Shown here: positions 43,353 through 52,370 of the stretch, piece after piece | Position numbering within the stretch: position 1 is the first letter of the stretch | Layout: each line of letters starts with the position of its first letter | Assembly (NCBI GenBank): GCA_964413055.1 | Contig: CAYPRB010000008.1 | Span: 62,001-126,000 of the forward strand | Length of the DNA stretch: 64,000 nucleotides | Reading direction: 5' to 3' | Origin: UBA3102 sp964413055 | Lineage (GTDB): Bacteria > Bacillota > Desulfotomaculia > Desulfotomaculales > Pelotomaculaceae | Made by a program: the position numbers and the translations under genes | Notes under the pieces: generated by a model | Told to the model about the DNA's origin: nothing | Seen by the model: only the letters and a program-made list of their open reading frames with translations | Databases searched by the model: none

Positions 43353-44336
43353 TTATAACTCCTTTCTTCGTTTTACCATGTCGACAAAAGCTTCCAGGCG
43401 GGTGGCAATCCCGGCTTCTCCGGTATGTTCATCGAGCATCAGAGTCATAAAGGGAATGTTTTGGTGTTTCTTCGCTTCCATTTCTATTAATTTATTAGTT
43501 AAAGAATCAGGACCGCAGCCAAATGCTGTAACATGAATAACACCGTCAATATTACCACGTTTAAAAAATAAATGTGCTGCCTTTAAGACCAGGTCGCTAA
43601 AAGTCCAGAAAAGTCGTTTGGGGAGACCACAATTTCTTTGTAGAGACAAGCAAAACGGGTGAATATTCTCAATGGTTAAGGCGTTCACGCCGAGCTGTCG
43701 AAGTTTACTGATGATATTCACACTGATAAAATTGTCGTAAATAAGATAGGGATAACCCAATAAGGCAAATTTTAAATTTAGATTGTTTGCCCGCTTATTT
43801 TTTATCGTGTCAGGATTGTTTAAGCAGGCCATTGCTTCTTGAGGTTCAAATCCCTTTCTAAGCAGCCTGGCATAGCGGCTAAAAATTTTTCTTGCCTTCC
43901 AGTAGGCTTTGAAAGCGGCAACTTTTCCTACTCCAAAATATTTCCCCGTTTCCAGAAATGCTTGCATAAGTGCCCAGCGACTTTGCCGGGTATCTATACG
44001 TACATCAATAATTGGCGGCACATTTTCCAAAGAATGACGGATCATATCCGGCAAACCCAGAAATTTAGGGCAATAAACGGTTTTCCGGTTTAGACATACA
44101 ACCCGGGGAATATACAGGTAGTCAACCCTGTCTTTTATTTCTATCACATGACCAAAAAAAAGCTTGACCGGTACGCAGGCATCCGCTAAAGCTTCTTTTA
44201 CGCCTTTATCCAGGATGATTTTGGTTGTGTTGCCGGAGGTAACAGTCTGAACGCCTATTTCATTAAAGAAGGTATGCCACATCGGGTAGTAAATATAATA
44301 AAGCAAGGTGCTGGGAATACCAACCTTAACATCCAA
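43353..44336 (-). CDS. DUF2229-type protein, CoA-dehydratase-activase related
   Basis: 327 residues, paralogous to its downstream neighbour: it starts VKVGIPSTLLYYIYYPMWHTFF (the classic DUF2229 opening, here quoted as KVGIPSTLLYYIYYPMWHTF) and ends DEHTGEAGIATRLEAFVDM. Cysteines in ADACVPVK, VVCLNRKTVYCPK and AFGCGPDS are candidates for Fe-S binding. First gene of the three-gene minus-strand operon; together with the BadF ATPase it may form an ATP-driven low-potential electron-transfer system, as inferred from family knowledge. AAAGGGGGGTGCC precedes the start. Confidence 0.8.
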   Translation of the reverse strand: MDVKVGIPSTLLYYIYYPMWHTFFNEIGVQTVTSGNTTKIILDKGVKEALADACVPVKLFFGHVIEIKDRVDYLYIPRVVCLNRKTVYCPKFLGLPDMIRHSLENVPPIIDVRIDTRQSRWALMQAFLETGKYFGVGKVAAFKAYWKARKIFSRYARLLRKGFEPQEAMACLNNPDTIKNKRANNLNLKFALLGYPYLIYDNFISVNIISKLRQLGVNALTIENIHPFCLSLQRNCGLPKRLFWTFSDLVLKAAHLFFKRGNIDGVIHVTAFGCGPDSLTNKLIEMEAKKHQNIPFMTLMLDEHTGEAGIATRLEAFVDMVKRRKEL

Positions 44337-44620
44337 ATAAAGGCACCCCCCTTTTATTTGTGCTGCTTAAACTATACTTTACATTTAGGCAGGCTATACC
44401 GCTAATATTTCTCTAATTCTATATTTTCTGGGAAAATTCCTTCAACAAAAAACAACAAAAAAAGACTTAATTGGTTTTTGGGTTTTTTTATGTGTTTATC
44501 TTACAGGGAGTATAGTTTTAAGTACTGGGAGTAAGCTAAAAGTGCAGGGAAAAAAGATTGTAATGACGAAAATAAATATACTAGATACTTTAGTGCTTAA
44601 GATATGGGAGGAGAAGTTGT

Positions 44621-45169
44621 ATGTCAGATTTTACTGAAAAATTGCTTGCATCCAGGACTGTATATAGGGGGAAGATAATTAAATTAAGAGTCGACACTGT
44701 GGTTTTGCCTGACGGTCGTACCGGTAACCGCGAAGTTGTGGAATATACCGGGGCAGTGGCTGTGGTACCGGTGAATGAAAATAGAGAGCTTCTCATGGTC
44801 AGACAATACCGTCATGCAGCCGGGAAAACACTTTTAGAAATTCCGGCCGGCAAACTGGAACCGGATGAAGATCCTAAGGACTGTGCAAGGAGAGAGTTGC
44901 TTGAGGAAACTGGTTTTAAAGCCGGAAAATTGGACCGGTTATTCAGTTTTTTCAGCACTCCCGGCTTTACCACAGAAAAACTGCACTTATTTTTGGCGGC
45001 CGATTTAAAGTGCAGCAAGCAAAATCTTGATGAAGATGAGTTTATTGATGTGGTAACCGTTCCTTTTGAGCAGGCTTTAGCAATGATTTGGGCGGGAGAG
45101 ATCTGCGATGGCAAGTCAGTGGCAGGAATTTTTGCCGCGCATATTTTAGAAAACGAAAAACTATTATAG
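44621..45169 (+). CDS. nudF: ADP-ribose pyrophosphatase (Nudix hydrolase, NudF-like)
   Basis: 182 residues. Full Nudix box: GKLEPDEDPKDCARRELLEETG (residues about 78–99; the key pattern is GX5EX7REUXEEXGU). RQYRHAAGKTLLEIPAG before the box is typical of ADP-ribose pyrophosphatases. Cytoplasmic housecleaning enzyme splitting ADP-ribose to AMP and ribose-5-phosphate. GGGAGGAGAAG precedes ATG 44621. Nothing recognisable was found in the 284-base gap upstream. Confidence 0.92.
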   Translation: MSDFTEKLLASRTVYRGKIIKLRVDTVVLPDGRTGNREVVEYTGAVAVVPVNENRELLMVRQYRHAAGKTLLEIPAGKLEPDEDPKDCARRELLEETGFKAGKLDRLFSFFSTPGFTTEKLHLFLAADLKCSKQNLDEDEFIDVVTVPFEQALAMIWAGEICDGKSVAGIFAAHILENEKLL

Positions 45170-45229
45170 CTTATTGGCAATAAAAAACACTGGCGGATGA
45201 ACCTCGTACGCGGAAGGAGACGTAAAAAG

Positions 45230-46438
45230 GTGGCTGTTAAGCTCAAAGATTACGAAAACATAACCGGCAGCAAGGTCATCGAAGAGGTGCGGTTATTAGG
45301 CGAAAAATTAAAAGGTTATGCCGTGTTACATATAAATTCTACCGCGGTGGGAGGTGGAGTGGTAGAAATATTGAAGTCGCTGCTGCCTTTGATGAGGGAT
45401 GCCGGTCTGGAACCAAAATGGTCGGTGATGAAATATGACCACGATTTTTTTAAGGTAACAAAAATGTTTCATAATGGCTTGCACGGGCAGCAAGTGATGA
45501 TCACAAGTGAAATGAAGGAAATTTATCTGGCGGCGGCTGCGCAGAACCGGCATTTATTGGAAGAAAGCGCCGACTTGGTAGTGATCCACGACCAGCAACC
45601 TCTCGGATTGACTGCCTACCGTAAAGGTATTTCCCGCTGGATTTGGTATTGTCATATCGACCCCATTTATGCTGTGCCGGAAGTATGGAGTTTTATTTCC
45701 CCTAAAGTTTGTTTGTGTGATTTAGCAGTTTTTCATTTGGCTGAATATGCACGTAATCTTCCTTTGTTGCAGTATTTCATGCCGCCTGCTATTGATCCCC
45801 TGTCAGATAAAAACAGGGAAGTTAATTTAGTTGAGTATAAAACAATATTAGAAAAACTGGATATTGATCCTGGTGGGCCACCGGTGATTCTTCAGGTATC
45901 CCGTTTTGACCGGTTGAAGGATCCTGCGGGTGTGATTCAGTCTTTTAAATTGATCCGTAAAAATAAAGACTGCCGACTGATTTTGGCTGGTGGAGGTGCC
46001 AGCGATGACCCTGAAGGGAAAGCAGTTCTTGATGAAATAAGGGAATTAGCAGATGGTCAGTCGGGTATAAGGGTTATTGCGTTAAATCCGGATGCCGATC
46101 TTGAAATTAATGTCCTTCAGAGACGTGCTGACATCATAATCCAAAAATCGCTACGTGAGGGGTTTGGGTTGACTGCCGCTGAGGCCTTGTGGAAAAGTAA
46201 GCCTCTAGTGGTCACTCCTACCGGAGGATTGGTTTACCAGGTATTACACGGAAAAACTGGACTTACTGCCCGGACGGTTGAAGAAACGGCCAAACAAATA
46301 GTATATCTGTTGGAGCAGCCGGGATTTAGCAATCGATTGGGTGCGGCAGGGAAAGAACATGTGCGCAAAAACTTTATTCTTCCGGTCTATTTGTTAAAAT
46401 GGATTAATCTTTTACTGCTACTAAACGCTAGGCGTTAG
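45230..46438 (+). CDS. GT-B glycosyltransferase, trehalose synthase (TreT) family
   Basis: 402 residues of GT4. The N-terminal half begins VLHINSTAVGGGVVEIL as in TreT, which joins a nucleotide-activated glucose to glucose reversibly; VIHDQQPLGL and WYCHIDP are family landmarks. The C-terminal half has QVSRFDRLKDPAGV and the nucleotide-sugar motif KSLREGFGLTAAEALW. GTG 45230 follows AAGGAGA by nine bases; ATG 45197 precedes that SD. A biosynthetic link with galT nearby is possible. Its 3' end overlaps the convergent minC by 11 bases. Confidence 0.85.
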   Translation: MAVKLKDYENITGSKVIEEVRLLGEKLKGYAVLHINSTAVGGGVVEILKSLLPLMRDAGLEPKWSVMKYDHDFFKVTKMFHNGLHGQQVMITSEMKEIYLAAAAQNRHLLEESADLVVIHDQQPLGLTAYRKGISRWIWYCHIDPIYAVPEVWSFISPKVCLCDLAVFHLAEYARNLPLLQYFMPPAIDPLSDKNREVNLVEYKTILEKLDIDPGGPPVILQVSRFDRLKDPAGVIQSFKLIRKNKDCRLILAGGGASDDPEGKAVLDEIRELADGQSGIRVIALNPDADLEINVLQRRADIIIQKSLREGFGLTAAEALWKSKPLVVTPTGGLVYQVLHGKTGLTARTVEETAKQIVYLLEQPGFSNRLGAAGKEHVRKNFILPVYLLKWINLLLLLNARR

Positions 46439-47087
46439 TTTCCGGTTTAAACTTGCTGAAAACTATTTTTTGATCTGCCAGCTGCGCTACCAGACATCCT
46501 GTAGGTAACGGTTCTGAACGGTTGGGAATGTATCTTTGTCCTGCTATACTTAGGACAGTTGGGGCAAGTGATAAGGCGATGATTTTTGCATAATGTCCGT
46601 CCCCCGTACCGGCATGAATGGTACCACGACAATACCCCATAATTATGATATTACCTCCGGAAAACACTTCAGCGCCCGGGTGGATATCGCCTATTACGAC
46701 AACATGACCGGGATAATTGATCCGCTGTCCCGAGCGCAGGGATCGGCGCACCAGCAGCGTTGCTTCACCGGTAACGGCTTCAGAATGCTGGACGGTTATC
46801 GTTTGCTTGCCGCGGTTTTCTGTGCAAACAGTTCTTAAATTGGTATTTCCCGTTTTATTAGGAATCAATCCGAATTGACGGCAAATATTTTCAAGTTCAT
46901 TTTTTTCATTTACCGGTATTTCCCGGTGTTCCTGGAGCAAGGAAAATGTTGCACCTTTAAAAAAGCCCCTGGCAGATTCCATTTTGCGAAGAAGATTATT
47001 CCTGATTTCCTCAAACTCCCGGTTTGCATCAAGGACGATCACCAATCCGTTTCTGGTGCCTTTAATATTTACCATGTCCCTGCCCAC
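46428..47087 (-). CDS. minC: Septum-site determining protein MinC
   Basis: 219 residues. The N-terminal FtsZ-inhibiting domain starts VNIKGTRNGLVIVLD; the C-terminal beta-helix has RRSLRSGQRINYPGHVVVIGD, NPGAEV-like HPGAEV and GTIHAG, typical of MinC. It blocks Z-ring assembly away from mid-cell when bound by MinD. No minD or minE/divIVA is adjacent, which is unusual. GTG 47087 has AGGAGG eight bases upstream. Convergent overlap with the glycosyltransferase gene. Confidence 0.9.
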   Translation of the reverse strand: MGRDMVNIKGTRNGLVIVLDANREFEEIRNNLLRKMESARGFFKGATFSLLQEHREIPVNEKNELENICRQFGLIPNKTGNTNLRTVCTENRGKQTITVQHSEAVTGEATLLVRRSLRSGQRINYPGHVVVIGDIHPGAEVFSGGNIIIMGYCRGTIHAGTGDGHYAKIIALSLAPTVLSIAGQRYIPNRSEPLPTGCLVAQLADQKIVFSKFKPETNA

Positions 47088-47273
47088 AAGGTTCACCTCC
47101 TACCATATGCTATATATGGATAAGTATTCGATTATTTTAGATCTTTTCCTTCTTATTTTGAAAATTATTAACAAAAGAACAAACTATAAATAGCATAAAA
47201 AAACTAATTTCACAGAAATTTCTCTTTAAACACTAAAATCTTACTGTTTTTTATTTTTATTATGGAGGTAAAT

Positions 47274-48269
47274 ATGTCGGAATGGAGGAAAGACCCAATT
47301 ATTGATCGTTGGGTGGTCATTTCCAACGAGCGTGGGAAAAGACCCTTTGATTATAATATAAATGAAGTTAAGAAAAATCAGGGATGTCCTTTTTGTGAAG
47401 GAAATGAATATAAAACCCCTCCGGAAATAATAGCATATCGTAAAAAAGACAGTATTAAAGACCGACCTGGTTGGAGGATCCGGGTGGTACCGAATAAATA
47501 TCCGGCTTTGAACAGCCATAGTTATAATTCAAAGAGGCGGTGCGGATTCTTTAAAAGTATGGAAGGTATCGGTGTACAAGAAGTAATTGTAGAATCAACT
47601 ATTCATGAGTCAGGGTTGGATAGGCAAACGGAAGAACAGGTAGCAGAGGTGATTTGGGTCTGGCGTGACCGTCTGCTTGATTTAAGGAGAGATGCGCGAA
47701 TAAAATATATTCAAATATTTAAGAACAGCGGATATGCAGCAGGTGCTTCTCTGGAACACACTCATTCGCAAATTATAGCCATACCCATGGTTCCGTTGGA
47801 GATAAGACAGGAGATTGAAGGTGCGAAAAAACACCTAAAACAGCATGGCAGGTGTATTTTTTGTGATCTTCAAGAACAGGAAATTACAGCACAAGAGAGA
47901 GTTGTTATTAACAGCAGTTATTTCTTGAGTTTTGCTCCTTTTGCTTCACGTTTCCCATTTGAAATATGGATCATACCCAAAAAACATCAGCACGATTTTA
48001 TTCAAATCCGGGAAGAGCAGGAGGTTAAAGAATTGGCAGCAATAATAAAAAAAACATTACGCAAAATATTAGCTGCAATACCAAATAGTCCTTATAATAT
48101 AGTATTACATACTGCTCCAATTAATTTACCAGAAGATGTTATTTTTCACTGGCATATTGAGATAATGCCGCGTTTTACTTTAATTGCCGGTTTTGAGTTA
48201 GGCACCGGGTATTATATAAATCCTTTATCACCTGAGATAGCGGCCAGGATCCTCCGGGAAAAAAAATAG
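47274..48269 (+). CDS. galT: Galactose-1-phosphate uridylyltransferase
   Basis: 331 residues of the HIT-superfamily GalT. MSEWRKDPIIDRWVVIS at the start, a Cys pair CPFCEGNE for zinc, and the second half with EHTHSQIIA and FHWHIEIMPR; the active-site histidine lies in the HxHxQ-type segment. It exchanges UMP between UDP-glucose and galactose-1-phosphate; many Firmicute members act more generally on sugar-1-phosphates. ATG 47274 has GGAGG a few bases upstream. A long AT-rich gap of about 190 bases before it holds no clear promoter. Confidence 0.9.
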   Translation: MSEWRKDPIIDRWVVISNERGKRPFDYNINEVKKNQGCPFCEGNEYKTPPEIIAYRKKDSIKDRPGWRIRVVPNKYPALNSHSYNSKRRCGFFKSMEGIGVQEVIVESTIHESGLDRQTEEQVAEVIWVWRDRLLDLRRDARIKYIQIFKNSGYAAGASLEHTHSQIIAIPMVPLEIRQEIEGAKKHLKQHGRCIFCDLQEQEITAQERVVINSSYFLSFAPFASRFPFEIWIIPKKHQHDFIQIREEQEVKELAAIIKKTLRKILAAIPNSPYNIVLHTAPINLPEDVIFHWHIEIMPRFTLIAGFELGTGYYINPLSPEIAARILREKK

Positions 48270-48300
48270 AAGACTTGCCTTTTTCTTGAAGCGAGCCTTC
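48258..48300 (-). terminator. Intrinsic terminator of the minus-strand LarA-like/Asp23 operon
   Basis: GAAGACTTGC / GCGAGCCTTC hairpin (one mismatch) at 48269–48300; on the minus strand it is followed by TATTTTTTTT. The T tract overlaps the 3' end of galT. Confidence 0.65.
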
Positions 48301-48322
48301 TTAATAGGTAATGAGTTAAATA

Positions 48323-49588
48323 TTAAAAGGGAGACAGATTGCCTTTAGAATCAAATTCTAAATGAACTGACGTTTTTATTGCTGAAATTGAAGACATTTC
48401 GCAAATCTCATTGAATACAGCTTCTGATACCAGCATTTCAAAAAGTTTGAGGGTGTTACGAATACGAATGATTCTACATTTTTGCGGTGCTGTTGTTTTA
48501 ATGCTTTTCAGAGCTGAAAAAACAGCTTCCTTGTCGTTAGAAAATATCATCGGCAGCATTGCCCGCTGAGTGAAAGAAGTGGTCAGGGCGTTTAAATACA
48601 TGGTATGGCGGTCCAATTTGTCAACCAGCCTGGTGGTAGTAAAATCAGCAAGTCCTATACCGTAGGCATTTCCATGTGATTCCGGAGTAAGATCAAGAAC
48701 TGCAATTTTATTAATCATGGGTTTTGTAGGCTCCGGTGTTCCGCATATTCTCATACGCCCAATAACGTTGGTATCCATGCCCGTACCACTAATGTTTTTA
48801 CCTATTTCATCCACAATAAGTAAATCCAATTTATTGGTGGGAAGACCGGGTAGATAGGCGCGAGCTTCTTTAAGGAGTTTTTTTTCAATTTTAAGAAAGC
48901 TATCAGAATTAACCCAAACCAGCTTACAGGTTTGGTCGTAGGCATCTTCAATAATAGCCAGCCCCATGACTACCGGAGCAATTCTCAGTATCTCCCGACC
49001 TGCTTCCGCCACGGCCCTAGAGAGAAGATGGGGCGGGCACCTGTGTAAAGAAGCAGCTCCTGCCGGGCCACCCAGACCTACCACCAGCATTTTTAGCAAA
49101 CCACTTTCATAATCGCCATAAAAAGAAGTATGCGGTTTTATTCGATTTACCACAACAATAGCGTCACATTCCAGGGCTATTTTACTTAAGAATACTTTAC
49201 CGTAAAAAACATATCCGATTTCTACACATTCGGTTGAGCAAATAATCGGTGCTTTAACGCTTTCCTCCGTAATACCCAGTGATTCTAATAAATTCCTCTG
49301 CCCCGAAGACTTTCCGCCACCATGGCTGCCCATAGAACCAAGCAGCACCGGTTCGGCACCCAGTTCTTTTAAATAGCAGACCACTTCATGTAATATTTTA
49401 CCAATATTGTTAATACCTCTGCTGCCAGCGGTAATTCCCACGCGCATACCTGGTTTAATACTATTTTTTAGTTCTGAAGAGCAAAGGGTTATTTTAATTT
49501 TTTCAGAAAGATTGGTTAAACTTGAATCAGGAAATGTTTGTTTGATTTTAACCATCGGAGGAAAAACAGCTTTACTTAACGCGACCAT
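48323..49588 (-). CDS. LarA-like (DUF2088) domain protein
   Basis: 421 residues. The central region resembles the N-terminal domain of nickel-pincer lactate racemase LarA/DUF2088: GMRVGITAGSRG, LGSMGSHGGGKS, VVVNRIKPHTSFYG. Whether it is a racemase is uncertain because the LarA C-terminal half is not obvious and no larBCE genes are nearby. ATG 49588 lies just after AAGGAGG and overlaps the stop of the Asp23 gene by 17 bases, implying coupled translation. The frame extends to 49630 without a better SD. Confidence 0.75.
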   Translation of the reverse strand: MVALSKAVFPPMVKIKQTFPDSSLTNLSEKIKITLCSSELKNSIKPGMRVGITAGSRGINNIGKILHEVVCYLKELGAEPVLLGSMGSHGGGKSSGQRNLLESLGITEESVKAPIICSTECVEIGYVFYGKVFLSKIALECDAIVVVNRIKPHTSFYGDYESGLLKMLVVGLGGPAGAASLHRCPPHLLSRAVAEAGREILRIAPVVMGLAIIEDAYDQTCKLVWVNSDSFLKIEKKLLKEARAYLPGLPTNKLDLLIVDEIGKNISGTGMDTNVIGRMRICGTPEPTKPMINKIAVLDLTPESHGNAYGIGLADFTTTRLVDKLDRHTMYLNALTTSFTQRAMLPMIFSNDKEAVFSALKSIKTTAPQKCRIIRIRNTLKLFEMLVSEAVFNEICEMSSISAIKTSVHLEFDSKGNLSPF

Positions 49589-49979
49589 CTTCCTCCTTAT
49601 TTTCAGGGCTGAGAAAAACATCTTGCACATTGACGTTTACTTCCAACACTTTTAAACCGGTCATGTTTTCGACGGCTTTTTTAACGCCGACTTGTATTTC
49701 TGAAGCGACTTTTGGTATTTGTACACCGTAATCAAGAATTGTAAAAATATCTATAGTCGCTTCTTTTTCTCCCACCTCAGCTTTAACGCCCTTGGAAAGA
49801 TTTTTTCTCCCCAGTTTTTCGGCGATTCCTCCTGCGATGCCGCCGCTCATTGCCGCTACTCCGGGAACTTCGCTGGCAGCTATACCGGCGATAATTTTTA
49901 CCACGTCTTCAGAAATTCTGATTGAACCTTGACTGTTGCCTTGAATAAGAAGCTGATTATTTTTTGTTTCTTTTTCCAA
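49572..49979 (-). CDS. Asp23/Gls24 family envelope stress protein
   Basis: 135 residues of the Asp23 (YloU/AmaP-associated) family: GSIRISEDVVKIIAGIAASEVPGVAAMSGG and a late VLEVNVNVQDVFL. Family members sit at the membrane and respond to envelope stress; the usual partner is fakA, which here is far away at 10.7 kb. TTG 49979 follows GGGAGG by eight bases; GTG 49988 overlaps the SD. Cotranscribed with the LarA-like gene. Confidence 0.88.
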   Translation of the reverse strand: MEKETKNNQLLIQGNSQGSIRISEDVVKIIAGIAASEVPGVAAMSGGIAGGIAEKLGRKNLSKGVKAEVGEKEATIDIFTILDYGVQIPKVASEIQVGVKKAVENMTGLKVLEVNVNVQDVFLSPENKEEDGRVK

Positions 49980-50144
49980 TCTAAGCACCTCCCATTATTT
50001 TACTTATAGTAATTATACCATTTGTTTGGTGAAACTGTCTATAAAAAACCCGGATAGTAGTTTTAAATAAAAGGAAATACATTATTATGGGAGAATTATC
50101 CTATAAAAATAAAAATGTTTTATCTTTAGGAGGGAAAGGTTGTT

Positions 50145-51035
50145 ATGTCGCTTTATCGCACCAAGTTGTTTGTTCCCGCCAACGACCTGCGTAAGGCCGG
50201 AAAAGCCATGATGTTGGATGTAGACGGTGTAGTATTGGACCTTGAGGATGCGGTGGCCTTGAGTGAAAAAACAAATGCCAGGATGGCTCTCAAGGAAGTA
50301 TTGTCTTTACCGCGTAAAGGAGATGTTTTTGTTCGGGTAAATAGTGCTCAAACAGACTTTATTCTGGGTGACCTGATGGCTGCAGTGAAACAAGGAGTAA
50401 AAGGTATTGTACTGGCAAAATCAGAGTCAGCGGAAGAAATACGACAGGTGGACTGGTTAATCAGTAAGATAGAGATTGAACGCGGATTGCGTCCCGGGGA
50501 ATTAGAATTAATACCTTTTATAGAGAGTGCTAATGCCATAATAAATGTTTATTCAATTGCTTCTGCTTGTTCGCGCGTGAGCAGGATGTTTTTCGGGGGT
50601 GTGGATTACGTTCTGGATATAGGAACCAGCTTTTCAAGCAAAAGTGAAGAGTTGTTTTATGCCCGTTCAAAACTTGTGGTAGCTTCACGTGCCGCTGGTA
50701 TAGAAGCGCCGATTGACACGGTTTATCCTGATTTTAAAGATGTCGAGGGTCTAAAAAAAGATGCAAAATTAGTACGCCAGCTGGGCTTCCAGGGTAAACT
50801 AGCCATACATCCATGCCAGGTGGGTCCATTAAATGAAATATTCATGCCTACCGCAGATGAAATTTCATGGGCAAAAAAGGTAGTATCCGTTTTTGATGAA
50901 GCGGAAGCTAAAGGTCAAGCTGTAATGCAGGTGGACGGAAAGATGCTCGAATACCCCATAGCTGATCGTGCCAGACGGATATTATCCCTGGCTGAAATTA
51001 TATCTAAAAAAACAAATAAAAACATTCTGGGTTAA
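50145..51035 (+). CDS. HpcH/HpaI aldolase/citrate lyase family protein (CitE-like)
   Basis: 296 residues, TIM barrel. Opens RTKLFVPANDLRKAGKA; metal/CoA-ester motifs are LDLEDAVA, PFIESANAI and FGGVDYVLDIG. Relatives cleave citryl-CoA, malyl-CoA or citramalyl-CoA. No citrate-lyase alpha or gamma genes are present, so a stand-alone (citra)malyl-CoA lyase-like role is more likely. AGGAGGG precedes ATG 50145. Confidence 0.86.
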   Translation: MSLYRTKLFVPANDLRKAGKAMMLDVDGVVLDLEDAVALSEKTNARMALKEVLSLPRKGDVFVRVNSAQTDFILGDLMAAVKQGVKGIVLAKSESAEEIRQVDWLISKIEIERGLRPGELELIPFIESANAIINVYSIASACSRVSRMFFGGVDYVLDIGTSFSSKSEELFYARSKLVVASRAAGIEAPIDTVYPDFKDVEGLKKDAKLVRQLGFQGKLAIHPCQVGPLNEIFMPTADEISWAKKVVSVFDEAEAKGQAVMQVDGKMLEYPIADRARRILSLAEIISKKTNKNILG

Positions 51036-51044
51036 GGAGAAAAA

Positions 51045-51713
51045 TTAATCCACGATTTTTCTGATGTACAGAACAATAAAAGGAAGGATCGAAAAAAACT
51101 CTTCTTTGCCATAGTTTGCAAGCCAAATCAGGGACTGTTTCAATTTTCCCCAGGAAGGGGCGGGTTTATATAATTCCTCTCTCAATTTTAAAAGGTGCGT
51201 TTTTGCTTCATTTAAAACCGCGGGATCTTTAATTCTGGTTAAAATTTCTGCAATGATCCGGTCTAGAGGAGAAGCTGTATGGGATTGATAAATATTTTCA
51301 TAATTGTTTTCGAAATCAATCAAGTTTTCTTCTTCAACGGTGGAATTTAATTCCTTACCGTGCTGGATCCTTTCTAAATCCATGATTAAATTTTCGAGAT
51401 AATCTTTTTTACAGTTAAGTATTTCAATGAAATCCTCACGTCTTTGAGATTCTGAGTATGATTCGAACACAGAAAAACACCCGCCCCGTCCGGCTTGTTC
51501 AAAACCGTGGCGTTGACTGGATTCTTCACCGTAAACACGGTCGATTATTTTAGCGGTAAAATCTTCCCAAAAAGTATATTCTAGACCATAAGGAGCTTTT
51601 GTGCGTATATTTTCAATGTCCTTTAATTGCATTTCTATCAACTGTTTGGCGGCTTCAAGGTCTTCCATTTGCGGCAATGTTTTCAACTCCTCAACGTTAA
51701 CCTGGAATTTCAT
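51045..51713 (-). CDS. Protein of unknown function with C-terminal hydrophobic helix
   Basis: 222 residues. N-terminal helices (LEAAKQLIEMQLKDIENI), then a central pattern TFWEDFTAKIIDRVYGEES and a phenylalanine-rich loop, and a C-terminal segment (SWGKLKQSLIWLANYGKEEFF) ending in a hydrophobic helix (SILPFIVLYIRKIV). The layout recalls N-terminal regions of predicted nucleotide-sensing or defence effectors, but no domain is named with confidence. It is convergent with the CitE-like gene, 9 bases apart. Confidence 0.68.
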   Translation of the reverse strand: MKFQVNVEELKTLPQMEDLEAAKQLIEMQLKDIENIRTKAPYGLEYTFWEDFTAKIIDRVYGEESSQRHGFEQAGRGGCFSVFESYSESQRREDFIEILNCKKDYLENLIMDLERIQHGKELNSTVEEENLIDFENNYENIYQSHTASPLDRIIAEILTRIKDPAVLNEAKTHLLKLREELYKPAPSWGKLKQSLIWLANYGKEEFFSILPFIVLYIRKIVD

Positions 51714-51789
51714 ATAAAATTATAACACGATGTCATTTAAGCGAAAAGAGTTTATAAAAACAAGGTTTATTATTTATAATGCTATACTG

Positions 51790-52149
51790 TTAGTTAATCT
51801 TTTTTAACTGCAGAATGCTTTGACCTTTCACCTTTACTTTGGCTTTATCGCCTATTTTAATGTTCTCACCAAGATGAAGGCTGGCTCTACCGGAGAAAAT
51901 TCCTGAAGAACCTGACCGGAAAGTAATCTTGTAATGAGAAAAATAACGTTTCTGTTCAATACATGTTCCTGAAAATTCAATAACCGGAGTCGTAATATAA
52001 TATCTGAGGAACATAAAACCTGCGACAATTATTGTTATAAGAAGGGTCAGGTTGCCGGCGGTTTTAATTGTTTCGTGGCCTACAATCGAACCTGTAACTG
52101 ATAAAATCAGGCCTGACATGATAATTATTCCCGCAATTTTTTCTAACAA
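51790..52149 (-). CDS. Small membrane protein of unknown function
   Basis: 119 residues: two hydrophobic helices (about 5–25 and 33–50) followed by a beta-rich cytoplasmic or external domain with an SH3/OB-like ending (LHLGENIKIGDKAKVKVKGQSILQL), as in NfeD-like or YqiJ-like small membrane proteins. TTG start with AGAGGTGG upstream. It lies just before the 51.0–51.7 kb orphan on the same strand. Confidence 0.62.
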   Translation of the reverse strand: MLEKIAGIIIMSGLILSVTGSIVGHETIKTAGNLTLLITIIVAGFMFLRYYITTPVIEFSGTCIEQKRYFSHYKITFRSGSSGIFSGRASLHLGENIKIGDKAKVKVKGQSILQLKKIN

Positions 52150-52370
52150 GATATATCCACCTCTTGTTTGTTACAATACTGTTTTTTATTTATTAATTCT
52201 AAAAAAAAACGCATTATCCTTTAAGATTGATAAAACTCTCACACCATGATCATGGTTATCACCCAGAAATAATTATAATATAAGGTATATGTTGTGGTGC
52301 GTCATATTTTTGTCGCTGTAAGACCTTGTGTTTGGGGATAGTTAACCTGGTTAAGTGTTAAAGTCGAGTA

